Shown: piece after piece, positions 9,765-18,439 of the stretch
How positions within the stretch are numbered: the first letter of the stretch is position 1
How the letters are laid out: each line of letters starts with the position of its first letter
Source of the DNA: Lacticaseibacillus saniviri JCM 17471 = DSM 24301
GTDB taxonomy: Bacteria > Bacillota > Bacilli > Lactobacillales > Lactobacillaceae
Length of the DNA: 64,000 nucleotides
NCBI RefSeq assembly: GCF_001311785.1
Contig: NZ_BBBX01000014.1
Span: 1 to 64,000, forward strand
Direction: 5' to 3'
Translations under genes and position numbers: made by a program
The notes under the pieces: model-generated
Databases searched by the model: none
What the model was told of the DNA's origin: nothing
The model's input: the letters and a program-made list of their open reading frames with translations, nothing else

Positions 9765-10586
9765 CTAGTCCCACAAAAAGTGGCTGATATTGGCGTCAAC
9801 CAATCGATTCTCGTGTAACAAGCTGTGCGCACCGCGTGGCCCGCGAATGACCAATTCCTGATAACGCGCAATCTTGCCCTTGACCAAGAACCGAATGGCA
9901 AAACTACTATTAACAGCAACCACCCCATCGTGACGGCCACCGATTAACAAGTCACCGGCAATGTTGAGCCATTCGAGTTGTGGCGGTAAGTTTTTGATGG
10001 TGGCCTGAAAGGTCGCATAGACCGGCGCGATGTGTTCAGGGCCGGTGCGGGTCAGCCGCCACGTCGAAATCGGCCCGTTCTCTGCCACTTCCAGGTCGTT
10101 GAGTGGCGCGCCCATGGTGACCATTTTGGCAACGGGCACTGCGGGCTGACTCAACATGTAGAGCACCGCGGTGACACCACCCATGGAGTGTGCCACCAGA
10201 TTCACCCGGTCAAACGCCATCTGTTTCCTGAGTGCGGCAATCACGGCCACTAACCCCACCTGTTGGCGATCCGGGCGACTGCTCTTCTGCTGATAGATTA
10301 CCTGTACCGCACTGTGATTGGCCGCTCGCAAGTGACCGCGCAGCTTGACGGTGCCATCGCGTTTGACGATTGCGACCACCTGCTTTTCCAGCATGCCCGC
10401 ATGTGTCAATCGCAACAGTAAGTGACCAAACGAATAGCGATTGCCGTAATAACCCGGAATAAAAAGTGTTGGCACCAGATCTGTTTGATCACCGGCCAAC
10501 ACTTTTTTGGGATGACCCAGGAACCAGAAATCAATGGCCAACCCAATCATAATCAAGCTCAGTAACGCAACACCAAGCCCAATCAT
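9765..10586 (-). CDS. Alpha/beta hydrolase (DUF915-type), membrane-anchored
   Basis: This 273-residue protein has an N-terminal membrane anchor (about residues 2-24) and then an alpha/beta-hydrolase fold. It shows the early strand VPTLFIPGYYGNRYSFG, the nucleophile elbow NLVAHSMGGVTAV (Ser near 135), and the late acid/histidine region (RHDGVVAVNSS and RGAHSLLHEN). This matches the surface or secreted DUF915 hydrolases common in lactobacilli, whose substrates are mostly unknown. It starts three bases after the nusG stop and has a weak ribosome site, so it probably depends on nusG translation. Its position between nusG and rplK is unusual. Confidence 0.8.
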   Translation of the reverse strand: MIGLGVALLSLIMIGLAIDFWFLGHPKKVLAGDQTDLVPTLFIPGYYGNRYSFGHLLLRLTHAGMLEKQVVAIVKRDGTVKLRGHLRAANHSAVQVIYQQKSSRPDRQQVGLVAVIAALRKQMAFDRVNLVAHSMGGVTAVLYMLSQPAVPVAKMVTMGAPLNDLEVAENGPISTWRLTRTGPEHIAPVYATFQATIKNLPPQLEWLNIAGDLLIGGRHDGVVAVNSSFAIRFLVKGKIARYQELVIRGPRGAHSLLHENRLVDANISHFLWD

Positions 10587-10589
10587 CGG

Positions 10590-11135
10590 CTACAGCTTGT
10601 CGACCTGATCGTAGTCGAGTTCAGCAGCTGTTTCACGATCAAACATGGTGATGGTGACACGTAACTTCAGCTTGTCCTTGTCATCTTCGGTAATCTTACC
10701 GGTCATGCCACTGAATGGGCCATCCACGATTGTGACGGTCTCGCCCACTTCAAAGTCCAAGTTGGAGTGACGCTTGCTCATACCTAATTCATGGAGAATA
10801 TTCGTCACTTCATCAGGCAACAATGGTGCTGGCTTACTACCAGCCCCGTGAGAACCCACGAACCCAGTCACGCCAGGTGTGTTCCGCACAACGAACCATG
10901 ATTCGTCGGTCATAACCATTTCGACCAGCACATACCCTGGGAATGTCTTCTTCTTTTCGATTTTATCCTTACCGTTCTTTACTTCGTGTTCCTCTTCTTC
11001 AGGAACAACAACACGGAAAATAAAATCGTCCATGCCCATTGAGCTCGCACGTGATTCCAAGTTTGTGCGCACCTTATTTTCGTAACCTGAGTAAGTGTGC
11101 AAGACGTACCATTGTTTTTCGGCTGATTCAACCAT
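10590..11135 (-). CDS. nusG: Transcription termination/antitermination factor NusG
   Basis: NusG binds RNA polymerase and modulates pausing and termination. The NGN domain is QWYVLHTYSGYENKV to VRNTPGVTGFVG, and the KOW motif is GETVTIVDGPFSGMTGKI, in about 181 residues. I prefer the ATG at 11135, nine bases after AAGGAG. The ATG at 11141 is only about three bases from it. Upstream lie secE and rpmG, with a hairpin terminator/attenuator between secE and nusG. The frame is intact. Confidence 0.96.
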   Translation of the reverse strand: MVESAEKQWYVLHTYSGYENKVRTNLESRASSMGMDDFIFRVVVPEEEEHEVKNGKDKIEKKKTFPGYVLVEMVMTDESWFVVRNTPGVTGFVGSHGAGSKPAPLLPDEVTNILHELGMSKRHSNLDFEVGETVTIVDGPFSGMTGKITEDDKDKLKLRVTITMFDRETAAELDYDQVDKL

Positions 11136-11202
11136 GACCATTTTCTCCTTTTTTCTGTCTCATAAATGAGGCCTTATCTTTCTTCAAAAATCGACGACAA
11201 AA

Positions 11203-11236
11203 TAAAAAAACCGTCAACACGTGAGCGGTTTTTTCT
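11203..11236 (-). terminator. Hairpin terminator or attenuator between secE and nusG
   Basis: On the minus strand AAAAAACCGCTCACGTGTTGACGG is followed by a T-run, a clear intrinsic terminator inside what is normally one operon. It could attenuate read-through from secE into nusG, leaving nusG under separate or partial control. Confidence 0.75.
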
Positions 11237-11271
11237 ATTACTAGTATACCAGATTTCGCTGAATCCACAAT

Positions 11272-11442
11272 CTAAAAGATGAATCGATTCAAGACTAAGA
11301 GCAGTGCCCAATCGACAACTGCGAAGTAGATCGCAAATAAGATTGAAGTAGCGACAACGGTAAAGGTGTCGCGGCGAGTTTCTTTGGCAGTTGGCCAAGT
11401 CACTAGCTTCATTTCAGCAAATACACTTTTAATGAACTTCAT
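11272..11442 (-). CDS. secE: Preprotein translocase subunit SecE
   Basis: A 56-residue protein, MKFIKSVFAEMKLVTWPTAK..., contains the SecE signature KLVTWPTAKE before its single membrane helix (about residues 27-52). SecE clamps SecY in the translocon. ATG 11442 lies seven bases after GGAGG. It follows rpmG and precedes nusG, the standard order. The short length is normal for Gram-positive SecE. Confidence 0.95.
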   Translation of the reverse strand: MKFIKSVFAEMKLVTWPTAKETRRDTFTVVATSILFAIYFAVVDWALLLVLNRFIF

Positions 11443-11458
11443 TCGTAAGCCTCCAATC

Positions 11459-11607
11459 TTAACGCGTTTCGCGGTGTTCGGTCACACGACCACAATGTTT
11501 GCAATATTTGTTCAAGGTTAGACGTTCTGTACGGCGGGGATTCTCAGGAATGTAATAATTCCGTTGTCCACAGACTGAACACGCTAACGCCACTTTTTAA
11601 CGGACAT
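11459..11607 (-). CDS. rpmG: 50S ribosomal protein L33, one-base deletion near the start
   Basis: The frame [34 protein letters not shown] has the two CxxC pairs of a zinc-binding L33. ATG 11607 sits seven bases after GGAGG and reads ATG-TCC-GTT-AAAAA-GTGGCG. One more A is needed to join MSVKK to VALACSVC, giving the standard 49 residues. Without it only a GTG start at 11593, with poor spacing, is open. It is the first gene of rpmG-secE-nusG. This is the third ribosomal protein in the window with a short A-run. Confidence 0.93.
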
Positions 11608-11647
11608 CTAAAACCCTCCAATCTTTACAAATTTACCAGAAAGTTGC

Positions 11648-12619
11648 TCATTGTGCAAGCCAACGCATCAAGTCGATGACAACAAGTACCAACACTTGGG
11701 CGAAAGCCACAGTGAGTAAGGTTTGAATGGCCGTAATGAAGGTTTCGGCCTTGCTCTGCTTGGCCAAAAATGTTTTGGTATTGCGCCAAACAATGGGAAT
11801 CAACAATAAGACGGCCAACATCAATGGTGGCAGGAATCCCAGCACGACACCAACAATCAGAAAGGCAAATGCCGCTACCGGACACCACGGATAAATTTTG
11901 AGTGCTGTCCTTTTGCTCAGATAATACGGCAAGGTGTAGCGCTGATTCTTCTTATCTTGATCGAGATCACAGATGTTGTCCGCAAACATCACCGTGCCAT
12001 CCAGAATGACAATCGGTAAGGCGACCAATAACAGTTGCAGAATCACGGCCAAGTTCCCATTGAAGCTGAAGTGACTGCCACTCAACTGCAGCATCACCGG
12101 TTGTGGCGCCAGATTGACGAAGACCGCAATCAAAATAGTGCCAAAGCCCTCACACATCCCGGCGAGAAATTCCCCCGTTGGCATCCGCGACAGTGGCACA
12201 GGACCAGCGGTATAAAAGATGGCCACAAAGACGGCCGCACCACCGATGAAGAGCAGGCTCAAGTTCGTACGCCACACCAAGATAACGCCCATGGTGCAGG
12301 CGAGTACTAGAAAGAACAGCATCAGTGCTAACGTCCTGCGCGGTGACAGATGTTCACGGCCGATAATGTTTTGCGTGTCGCGATACTTGATGTCTTTGGC
12401 CTTATAGAAGTCCTGGACATTATTGAAACCCGTCACAAACAGCGCAATGCTCATCTGACCGACAAAATAAACCAGTGTATTGATCCAGTTGAATTGACCG
12501 AACGCGAAGTAGGCATAAAAGATACCAAAGAGAAACGGCAACAGACTCGCTGCTTTAGCAGGCAAGCGAATCAATTCCAAGAAGAGTGGCCAGGTCAATG
12601 GCCGATAGGTTTCTGTCAT
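11648..12619 (-). CDS. dmkA: UbiA-family prenyltransferase DmkA (demethylmenaquinone synthesis)
   Basis: A polytopic protein of about 323 residues with the two Asp-rich UbiA motifs: NNVQDFYKAKDIKYRD (near 70-85) and DNICDLDQDKKNQR (near 210-225). It should attach a polyprenyl chain to the naphthoquinone head group (1,4-dihydroxy-2-naphthoate) to make the demethylmenaquinone that Ndh2 reduces. The start at 12619 (MTETYRPLTW) is best placed behind GGGGG, and it overlaps the stop of the upstream UbiA paralogue. Membership in the EET locus supports the dmkA name. Which of the two UbiA proteins is the true DmkA is uncertain. Confidence 0.8.
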   Translation of the reverse strand: MTETYRPLTWPLFLELIRLPAKAASLLPFLFGIFYAYFAFGQFNWINTLVYFVGQMSIALFVTGFNNVQDFYKAKDIKYRDTQNIIGREHLSPRRTLALMLFFLVLACTMGVILVWRTNLSLLFIGGAAVFVAIFYTAGPVPLSRMPTGEFLAGMCEGFGTILIAVFVNLAPQPVMLQLSGSHFSFNGNLAVILQLLLVALPIVILDGTVMFADNICDLDQDKKNQRYTLPYYLSKRTALKIYPWCPVAAFAFLIVGVVLGFLPPLMLAVLLLIPIVWRNTKTFLAKQSKAETFITAIQTLLTVAFAQVLVLVVIDLMRWLAQ

Positions 12620-13559
12620 CCCGGTAACCCCCATCCAATCAACATGGCAAGAATCAAGCTCCCATTCTCAATCACCAGCGTGCGCACGGCCGTCACAAAG
12701 GTTTCGGCCTTCACTTGCTTGGCAACGAATCGATTCGTGTTTTTGATCACCCAAGGCAGTGAAATCAGCATCAACAAGGTCGCCACTGGCAAGCCGCCCA
12801 ACGCAACGACCAACACAATCACGGGATAGCCGACATAGGCCAAGAATTGATAGAGCACCAATCCCCATTTTTGCCCAGGTACATCGGTAAGGTGGTGCGC
12901 CCATTTTGAACATCCTCATCATAGTCGGACAAGTTGTTGGCCAGCATGACATTCGCAATCGTGGCCATGCACGGCACGCAGGTCAGGCCGATGAGAATCA
13001 GCGCCACAAAGTCGCCGCTCAAGTCGAATCGCGGCCACGTGATGGTCAGATTCAGCAATTTGGCTGCATCGACATTCACATAGATGGCGATGAACGGAAT
13101 CGCTAAGCCCATGGTCACGCCGGAAAAGACTTCGCCCAGCGGCAAGCGTGACAGTGGCAATGGCCCAAAGGTGTAAAAAATCCCAATCCCAAAACAAACC
13201 GCCCCGATTAAGAGCAGCAGCCAATCCGTGCGCCATACCAAGATGAGCCCCAAGGCGGTGGCGATGAGCAGCATCACGCCAATCAACGCCGCCACTCCCG
13301 TCGGATTCAAGTGGGCACGGCCAACGATATTCGTTTGGTCACGGTAGGTTTGGTCCTTTGCCTTGTGATAGTCCATCAGGTTGTTAATCGCGGTCGTGGT
13401 CATATCAAACAAGAGCATCGCCACAAAGAAAATCGCGGTGTCGATGCCATTGAACTGCTGAAAATAAAGTGCCGCAAACAGTATCCCCACCAGAAACGGC
13501 AGAATACTGGCCAGCTTGGTGCGGGCCTCCACTAACTCCCAAAATACTGGTAACGTCAT
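12616..13559 (-). CDS. Second UbiA-family prenyltransferase, one frameshift correction
   Basis: This paralogue of the neighbouring DmkA has NNLMDYHKAKDQTYRD and NNLSDYDEDVQNGRTT as its Asp-rich motifs, with about eight membrane helices. A missing A in a run of five (near 12870, where the frame should read YLGKKWGLVLYQF) splits it. Corrected length is 314 residues. The C-terminal segment FVAKQVKAETFVTAVRT closely parallels FLAKQSKAETFITAIQT in DmkA, so the pair probably arose by tandem duplication. The usual EET locus has one such gene. This one may act on a different head group or prenyl donor, or be a redundant copy. Confidence 0.8.
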
Positions 13560-13597
13560 CGCTTATCCATCCCCAAAGCTTACTGCCATCTCCTTTG

Positions 13598-14662
13598 TTA
13601 ATTCAGTGTTGCCATCTTATAGCCGGATCCTGACACCAGTTTGAACTTGTTCTTCAACCCACTGGTGATATAAACCTTCTTGTCTTTGGTAATAAAGACA
13701 GCTTCGGTATCCTTCTTCTTCTCGATATAAGTCATACCGTCTTTCAGGCCCTTATCAAATGTCGCCGTCGATAGGGCATCACCATCCACTGACTTCTTGG
13801 TGATGATTGAGACCCCCATCAAGTTATTGTCGAAAGGATACCCCGTCTTTGGATTCATCAAATGCATGTAGATCTTGCCATTCACCTTGAGGTAACGTTC
13901 ATAGATTCCGGAGGTCACAATGGTCTTATTGACTTCTGGCACGGTTCCTAACGCGGTCCCGCGGGAGGACTTAGGATCTTGAATCCCGACATTCCACTTA
14001 GCATTCTTGTGCTTTGGACTGTTCCCAAGCACGTACAGATTCCCACCTAAGTCGACAATGGCGGTCGTCACACCAGACTTCTTCAAGGTCTTGACCACTT
14101 CGTCGGTGATAAAGCCCTTCGCAATCCCGCCCAAGTCGAGCGCCATATTCTTTCGCTTGAGGTAGACGGTCTGCTTAGTAGCATCCAGCGTTACGTCTTT
14201 GTAGTTGACCAACGGCAAGCGTTCATCGATTTCTTGTTGTGTTGGTTTCTTCGCATCGGGGAATCCAATGTGCCAAAGCGCCGTAATCGGTCCAATGGCC
14301 AAGTCAAAGGAGCCATCGGAGTTATCACTGAAGTACTTGGCATAACTGATTAATTTGTACACACTAGGCGTCACCTTGACGGGTTTAATCCCGGCCTGCT
14401 TATTGACCTCATCGACTTCAGAGCCTTTTTCATTGACCGTGATTTCATTAGCCAGCTGCTTGATGCGAGCAAATGCGGTGTTCAGTGCATCCTGTTTGCC
14501 TTTGTCATAGACACGCAACGTGACCACGGTCCCCATTAAGAACTGTGTATCTTGGTACGGTTGAGACACCATCTCGGGTTTAGGGGTGGCCTGCTTTTGT
14601 TGGCACCCCACCAAACCAATCACTAACAATAATGGCAAAAACAATAAGCCAATGCGTTTCAT
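13598..14662 (-). CDS. fmnB: FAD:protein FMN transferase FmnB (ApbE family lipoprotein)
   Basis: This 354-residue lipoprotein precursor has the lipobox LVGC, with Cys20 predicted to be lipidated. ApbE features are FLMGTVVTLRVYD, DLGGIAKGFITDEV, and the magnesium-binding VDGDALSTATF. ApbE enzymes transfer FMN from FAD to a Thr/Ser in [S/T]-G-A-T motifs, and the next gene, pplA, offers two such sites. FmnB would therefore activate PplA outside the membrane. It lies between the UbiA genes and pplA on the same strand, with a hairpin upstream. The frame is intact. Confidence 0.92.
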   Translation of the reverse strand: MKRIGLLFLPLLLVIGLVGCQQKQATPKPEMVSQPYQDTQFLMGTVVTLRVYDKGKQDALNTAFARIKQLANEITVNEKGSEVDEVNKQAGIKPVKVTPSVYKLISYAKYFSDNSDGSFDLAIGPITALWHIGFPDAKKPTQQEIDERLPLVNYKDVTLDATKQTVYLKRKNMALDLGGIAKGFITDEVVKTLKKSGVTTAIVDLGGNLYVLGNSPKHKNAKWNVGIQDPKSSRGTALGTVPEVNKTIVTSGIYERYLKVNGKIYMHLMNPKTGYPFDNNLMGVSIITKKSVDGDALSTATFDKGLKDGMTYIEKKKDTEAVFITKDKKVYITSGLKNKFKLVSGSGYKMATLN

Positions 14663-14721
14663 TCTTTTGACCCCTTTATTTGATTTTCGTACCTACCATA
14701 CCAGATTATCATGCAAAGACG

Positions 14722-14763
14722 AAGGGGTTGCGACAGATCGTTTGATCTGCCACAACCCCTGCC
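14722..14763 (-). terminator. Hairpin between pplA and fmnB
   Basis: AGGGGTTG-TGGCAGATC...GATCTGTCG-CAACCCCT is a long stem following the pplA stop on the minus strand, with only a weak T-rich tail. It may stop most pplA transcripts or protect their 3' ends, favouring PplA over FmnB. Confidence 0.6.
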
Positions 14764-14791
14764 TTATTGACGTTGATATTCAAATTGTGAA

Positions 14792-15721
14792 TTATTCGCC
14801 GTAAACGATGTTATCAACAACGATCTTGTTGGTGTTACCAGCTTGAGCAGCGTTGATTAATTGATCAGCATACAGGACGAATGTTTGTGAACTTTCAGTT
14901 GCGCCAGAAACAACATCGACTTGTGCCGCATTTTGCTTCTTAACAAGTGCATCGTTCAACTTAGGAATGTATTCAGCAGGGCCGACGCCAGTCTTTGCCT
15001 TCATACTCTTTTCGTAGTTGGCATCCTTGGTCTTGCTCTTACCGTTCTTATCGACGTAGTCATAACCGGACTTGCTAATCTTGCCATCCTTGACTGTCAT
15101 CGTGAAGACAACACGGTAGCCGTGAGAATAATTCTTTTCTTCAAGTGTGTAAGTGCCATCCTTCATCTTGTCAGTGTTCTTGATGTCGATGGTCTTTGTG
15201 TCGCCAGCTTGAGCAGCTTGAACTAATTGTTGGGCATAGTTCTTGAATGCTGCAGAAGAATCGGTTGCACCAGAAATAACATCAATAGCGGCAACGTTAG
15301 CACCGTTCTTTTGGAAAGACTTGTTGAGTTCTGGAATATATTCAGCAGGGCCCACGCCAGTCTTTGACTTCATGTTCTTTTCGTAGTCAGCATCCTTGGT
15401 CTTGCTCTTACCATTCTTGTCCACATAGTCGTAAGTTGTTGAGGAAATCTTGCCATCCTTAACAGTCATGGACATTTCAACCTTGTAGCCGTGATCGTAA
15501 CCTGTTTCAGCTAACTTGTAGGTACCATCCTTCAAAGCGCCACCAGCAACTTGCTTTTGCGTTGTTGCGGCCTTGCTTGATGATGACTTTTCCACTTTGC
15601 TGCTGCTTGTCTTGCTGCTGCTTGAGTCCTTGCTACTGCTTGAACTGTTACCGCACGCTGCGAGCACCATTGCTGACATTGCAACTAAAGAAATACTAGT
15701 AATTGTTTTACTGAGCTTCAT
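14792..15721 (-). CDS. pplA: Flavinylated electron-transfer lipoprotein PplA
   Basis: The lipoprotein has signal peptide MKLSKTITSISLVAMSAM and lipobox LAAC, then a Ser-rich spacer that probably spans the cell wall. Two FMN-binding domains of about 110 residues follow, and they are near repeats of each other: TYDYVDKNGKSKTKDADYEK and GYDYVDKNGKSKTKDANYEK. Each ends in a flavinylation motif, DVISGATDSS and DVVSGATESS, where the Thr would carry FMN covalently. PplA passes electrons from the membrane to outside acceptors. The start at 15721 has AAGGAG upstream. A start at 15808 would place 29 unlikely residues before the signal peptide. It is divergent from ndh2. Confidence 0.93.
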   Translation of the reverse strand: MKLSKTITSISLVAMSAMVLAACGNSSSSSKDSSSSKTSSSKVEKSSSSKAATTQKQVAGGALKDGTYKLAETGYDHGYKVEMSMTVKDGKISSTTYDYVDKNGKSKTKDADYEKNMKSKTGVGPAEYIPELNKSFQKNGANVAAIDVISGATDSSAAFKNYAQQLVQAAQAGDTKTIDIKNTDKMKDGTYTLEEKNYSHGYRVVFTMTVKDGKISKSGYDYVDKNGKSKTKDANYEKSMKAKTGVGPAEYIPKLNDALVKKQNAAQVDVVSGATESSQTFVLYADQLINAAQAGNTNKIVVDNIVYGE

Positions 15722-15761
15722 CCCTAAAAACTCCTTTATGTATAAAGTATGGTGATTACCT

Positions 15762-15779
15762 TTGTGGTATTTTTCACAC
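15762..15779. promoter_or_regulatory. Candidate Rex-type redox operator upstream of pplA
   Basis: TTGTGGTATTTTTCACAC matches the Rex consensus TTGTGAA-N4-TTCACAA at 11 of 14 defined positions and lies 40-58 bases upstream of pplA. Rex senses the NADH/NAD+ ratio, which fits an NADH-draining pathway. This is a motif match by eye only. Confidence 0.35.
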
Positions 15780-15924
15780 AAGACAAGTGTAAACCGAGTC
15801 ATGTGCATAAATCAACAATAAGACAAAATTTGTTATTATATTCTCATATTAAGCAACCGGATACATTGATATCAAAGCCTATTGAGCCACACGTTCAATA
15901 ACAGACCATATTTTCGTGAAAAAT

Positions 15925-15953
15925 TAGACAAATCGTGTTTTTTGGCGTATAAT
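15925..15953 (+). promoter_or_regulatory. Predicted ndh2 promoter
   Basis: TAGACA (15925-15930) and a perfect TATAAT (15948-15953) are 17 bases apart. They sit about 56 bases before the ndh2 ATG. It should drive ndh2 and possibly eetA, eetB and dmkB. Confidence 0.7.
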
Positions 15954-16008
15954 CGAACTTGTTTATACAAGCCATTATTAAGATTAATAAGACTAAGGAG
16001 TGTTATTC

Positions 16009-17912
16009 ATGGCCAAAAAAATATTGTGGTCATCGGTGCCGGTTTCGCTGGCGTCTATGCCACAAAGCGTCTTGCCAAGCACTACAAGAAGAATAAAGAT
16101 ATCACAATCACTTTGATTGATCGGCATTCTTACTTTACATATATGACAGAATTACACGAAATCGCTGCGGACCGTGTCGAAGAAGATGCCATCCAATACG
16201 ACTTACAACGCTTATTCTGCCGGCGTAAGAACGTGAAGCTCGTGACCGATACGGTGACAACAATTGACCGCCAAAACAAGCAGGTCGTTACCGAACACGG
16301 TCGCTATGATTACGACTATGTCATGCTTGGGATTGGTTCCGAACCGAATGACTTCGGAACTCCCGGTGTTAAGGAACACGGCTTTACATTGGGTTCTTGG
16401 GAAAGCGCTATCCGTTTGAAGGAACACGTTCGCGACGTCATCCGTCGTGGTGCCACTGAACACGATCCCGAAAAGCGGCATGCCCTCTTATCCATTGCTG
16501 TTGTCGGTTCCGGCTTTACTGGGACTGAAACTATCGGCGAATTGCGCGACTGGAAGGACGTCTTAGCAAAAGAAAATAAGATTGATCCTGACGAAATCAC
16601 GCTCAGCTTGATTGAAATGGCACCAACCATCATGAACATGTTGGATCGTAACGATGCCAACAAGGCTGAACGCTACATGATCAAGCGCGGTATCAAGATC
16701 ATGAAGAGCACCGGTGTTGTCGGTGTTCATGACACGTATGTTGATTTGAAGGACGGTTCTACCTATCCAACAGCAACCTTAATCTGGACTGCTGGTGTGA
16801 AGGCAACTGACCAAGCCGCAAACTTTGGCTTGCAACAAGGTCGTGCCGGCCGGATCCTGGTCAACAAGCAGATGGAATCACAAGATGATCCCGATATTTA
16901 TGTTGTTGGGGATGTTTCCCTGGTCGATGAAGATGGTACTGGTAAGGGCCAACCACAAATCGTTCAAGGTGCCGAAGCCACTGCCAAGGCCGCATTACTC
17001 AACATCGAAGCAAAAATTGAAAACAAAGCAGCCGTTGATTTCAAGCCAAACTACTCTGGGTTCATGGTCAGCTTAGGTTCTCGCTACGGTGTTGCCAACC
17101 TGATGGGCTGGATGCATCTGTCCGGATTCTTTGCCATGTTGATGAAGCACCTGGTCAACATGCTCTACTTTGTTCAAATCTATTCCGGTTATTATTTGTT
17201 CCAATACTTTATGCATGAATTCTTCCGCACCCGTAACAATCGTAACTTGATGCGTGGTCACATTTCACGTCAAGGGAACGTCTTATGGACTATCCCTGCT
17301 CGCCTCTTCTTAGGTGCGATGTGGTTAGTCGATTGTTGGGGTAAGATTCAAGGCTCTGGTTCTTGGTTCACTGACAAGTTACGCTTGCCATTCGCTTGGT
17401 TACAGACCGCCGCAACAAGTGGTGCTTCTGCAGCCGGTGCTGATGCCACAACTGCTGCCAGTGGTGCCGAGGCAACCAAGGCTGCCACAACAGCTGCCAA
17501 GTCAGTGTTCTCACTTTCTTATGAATACGGTCACGATCCATTAGCAGTGTTCAGTCAAATGCCAACATGGATGTACAACATCACCAAGACGTTGATTCCT
17601 AACCAAGATGTTGCGCTCTTCATGCAAAAAGCCATGACAATCATGGAAATCCTGATCGGCCTCGCCTTAGTTGCTGGCTTGTTCACTTGGTTATCATCCG
17701 CTGCTACCGTTGCCTTTGTTGCCACCTTCTGCTTATCTGGTATGTTCTACTGGGTCAACATCTGGATGATTCCAATGGCCATCGCCTGCATGAACGGTTC
17801 TGGGCGTGCATTCGGCCTCGACAAGTGGGTTGTCCCATACTTACAAAAGACATTCGGTAAGTGGCGTTACGGCACACCTAAAGCGTTATATGGTACTGAC
17901 ACAACCAAATAA
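16009..17912 (+). CDS. ndh2: Type II NADH dehydrogenase Ndh2 of the EET pathway, one frameshift at the start
   Basis: Ndh2 oxidises NADH and reduces demethylmenaquinone. ATG 16009 follows GGAG, but an A-run of seven instead of eight shifts the frame. Corrected, it reads MAKKNIVVIGAGFAGVYATK (FAD-binding Rossmann motif), about 634 residues. An NADH-binding motif, IAVVGSGFTGTE, lies near 160-170, and TLIWTAGVKA and DIYVVGDVS are typical NDH-2 blocks. Unlike respiratory NDH-2, it carries a long C-terminal membrane extension (from about residue 360) with several helices and an Ala/Thr-rich linker (TSGASAAGADATTAASGA). This is the hallmark of the EET variant. It is divergent from pplA. Confidence 0.93.
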
Positions 17913-17952
17913 GGCCATAGGGTAATTCCACCTTGGTCCGTTGTGAGTGACG

Positions 17953-17987
17953 AGGTTCTGGGGTAAACTTGCTCCAGAACCTTTTTA
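17953..17987 (+). terminator. Terminator-like hairpin between ndh2 and eetA
   Basis: GGTTCTGG...CCAGAACC followed by TTTTTATT lies just before the eetA ribosome binding site. It would lower read-through from ndh2 into eetA unless antiterminated, or eetA may have its own start site. Confidence 0.7.
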
Positions 17988-18004
17988 TTGAACGGAGCGA
18001 TATT

Positions 18005-18439
18005 GTGCAAACAACAGGACTTAAAAAATACCTCAAAATGATTCGGCCCTTCGACTGGATTATTGTTGGCCTATTGATGATTGGCGCGTTCATTCCCTAT
18101 GGCGTCTTCGCGTATCACGAGCATCAAGCCAACCAAGGCGAACCTAATCGCGTACTCACGGCTATCGTCAAACATGACGGTAAAGAAATCTATCGACTCA
18201 AACTCACCAATCACAAGGGCACCACACGCTACCGTTTCAAGGACGGCGATGAATGGAACGAAATCGTCGCGACCGACGACAAAATTGCGATTACCGAGGC
18301 AAATTGTCAGGACCAAGTCTGTGTCCGCAAGGGTGAAATCAGCCACGCCGGTGAATCAATCGTGTGTTTGCCACATAAACTGCTCGTCCAGATTAATGCG
18401 AGTTCTGGGAGCCAGGATGGAGGTCTCGTCACAGAATGA
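18005..18439 (+). CDS. eetA: EET protein EetA (NusG domain II-like, membrane-anchored)
   Basis: Starting at GTG 18005 behind GGAG, the product is about 144 residues. It has one N-terminal membrane helix (about residues 15-35, WIIVGLLMIGAFIPYGVFA) and an exported 'NusG domain II' fold. The conserved cysteines are in ANCQDQVCVRKGEI and ESIVCLPHKLLVQI. EetA is required for flavin-based electron export in this locus type and is thought to help carry electrons past the membrane. An upstream start at 17969 would lie within the terminator hairpin and lacks a ribosome site. It overlaps eetB by ATGA. Confidence 0.88.
   Translation: MQTTGLKKYLKMIRPFDWIIVGLLMIGAFIPYGVFAYHEHQANQGEPNRVLTAIVKHDGKEIYRLKLTNHKGTTRYRFKDGDEWNEIVATDDKIAITEANCQDQVCVRKGEISHAGESIVCLPHKLLVQINASSGSQDGGLVTE

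Noticed and set aside
15882-16008. A 42-residue N-terminal extension of Ndh2
   Set aside because: It runs through the promoter TATAAT and lacks a ribosome site. ATG 16009 has GGAG and the Rossmann motif follows once an A is restored.
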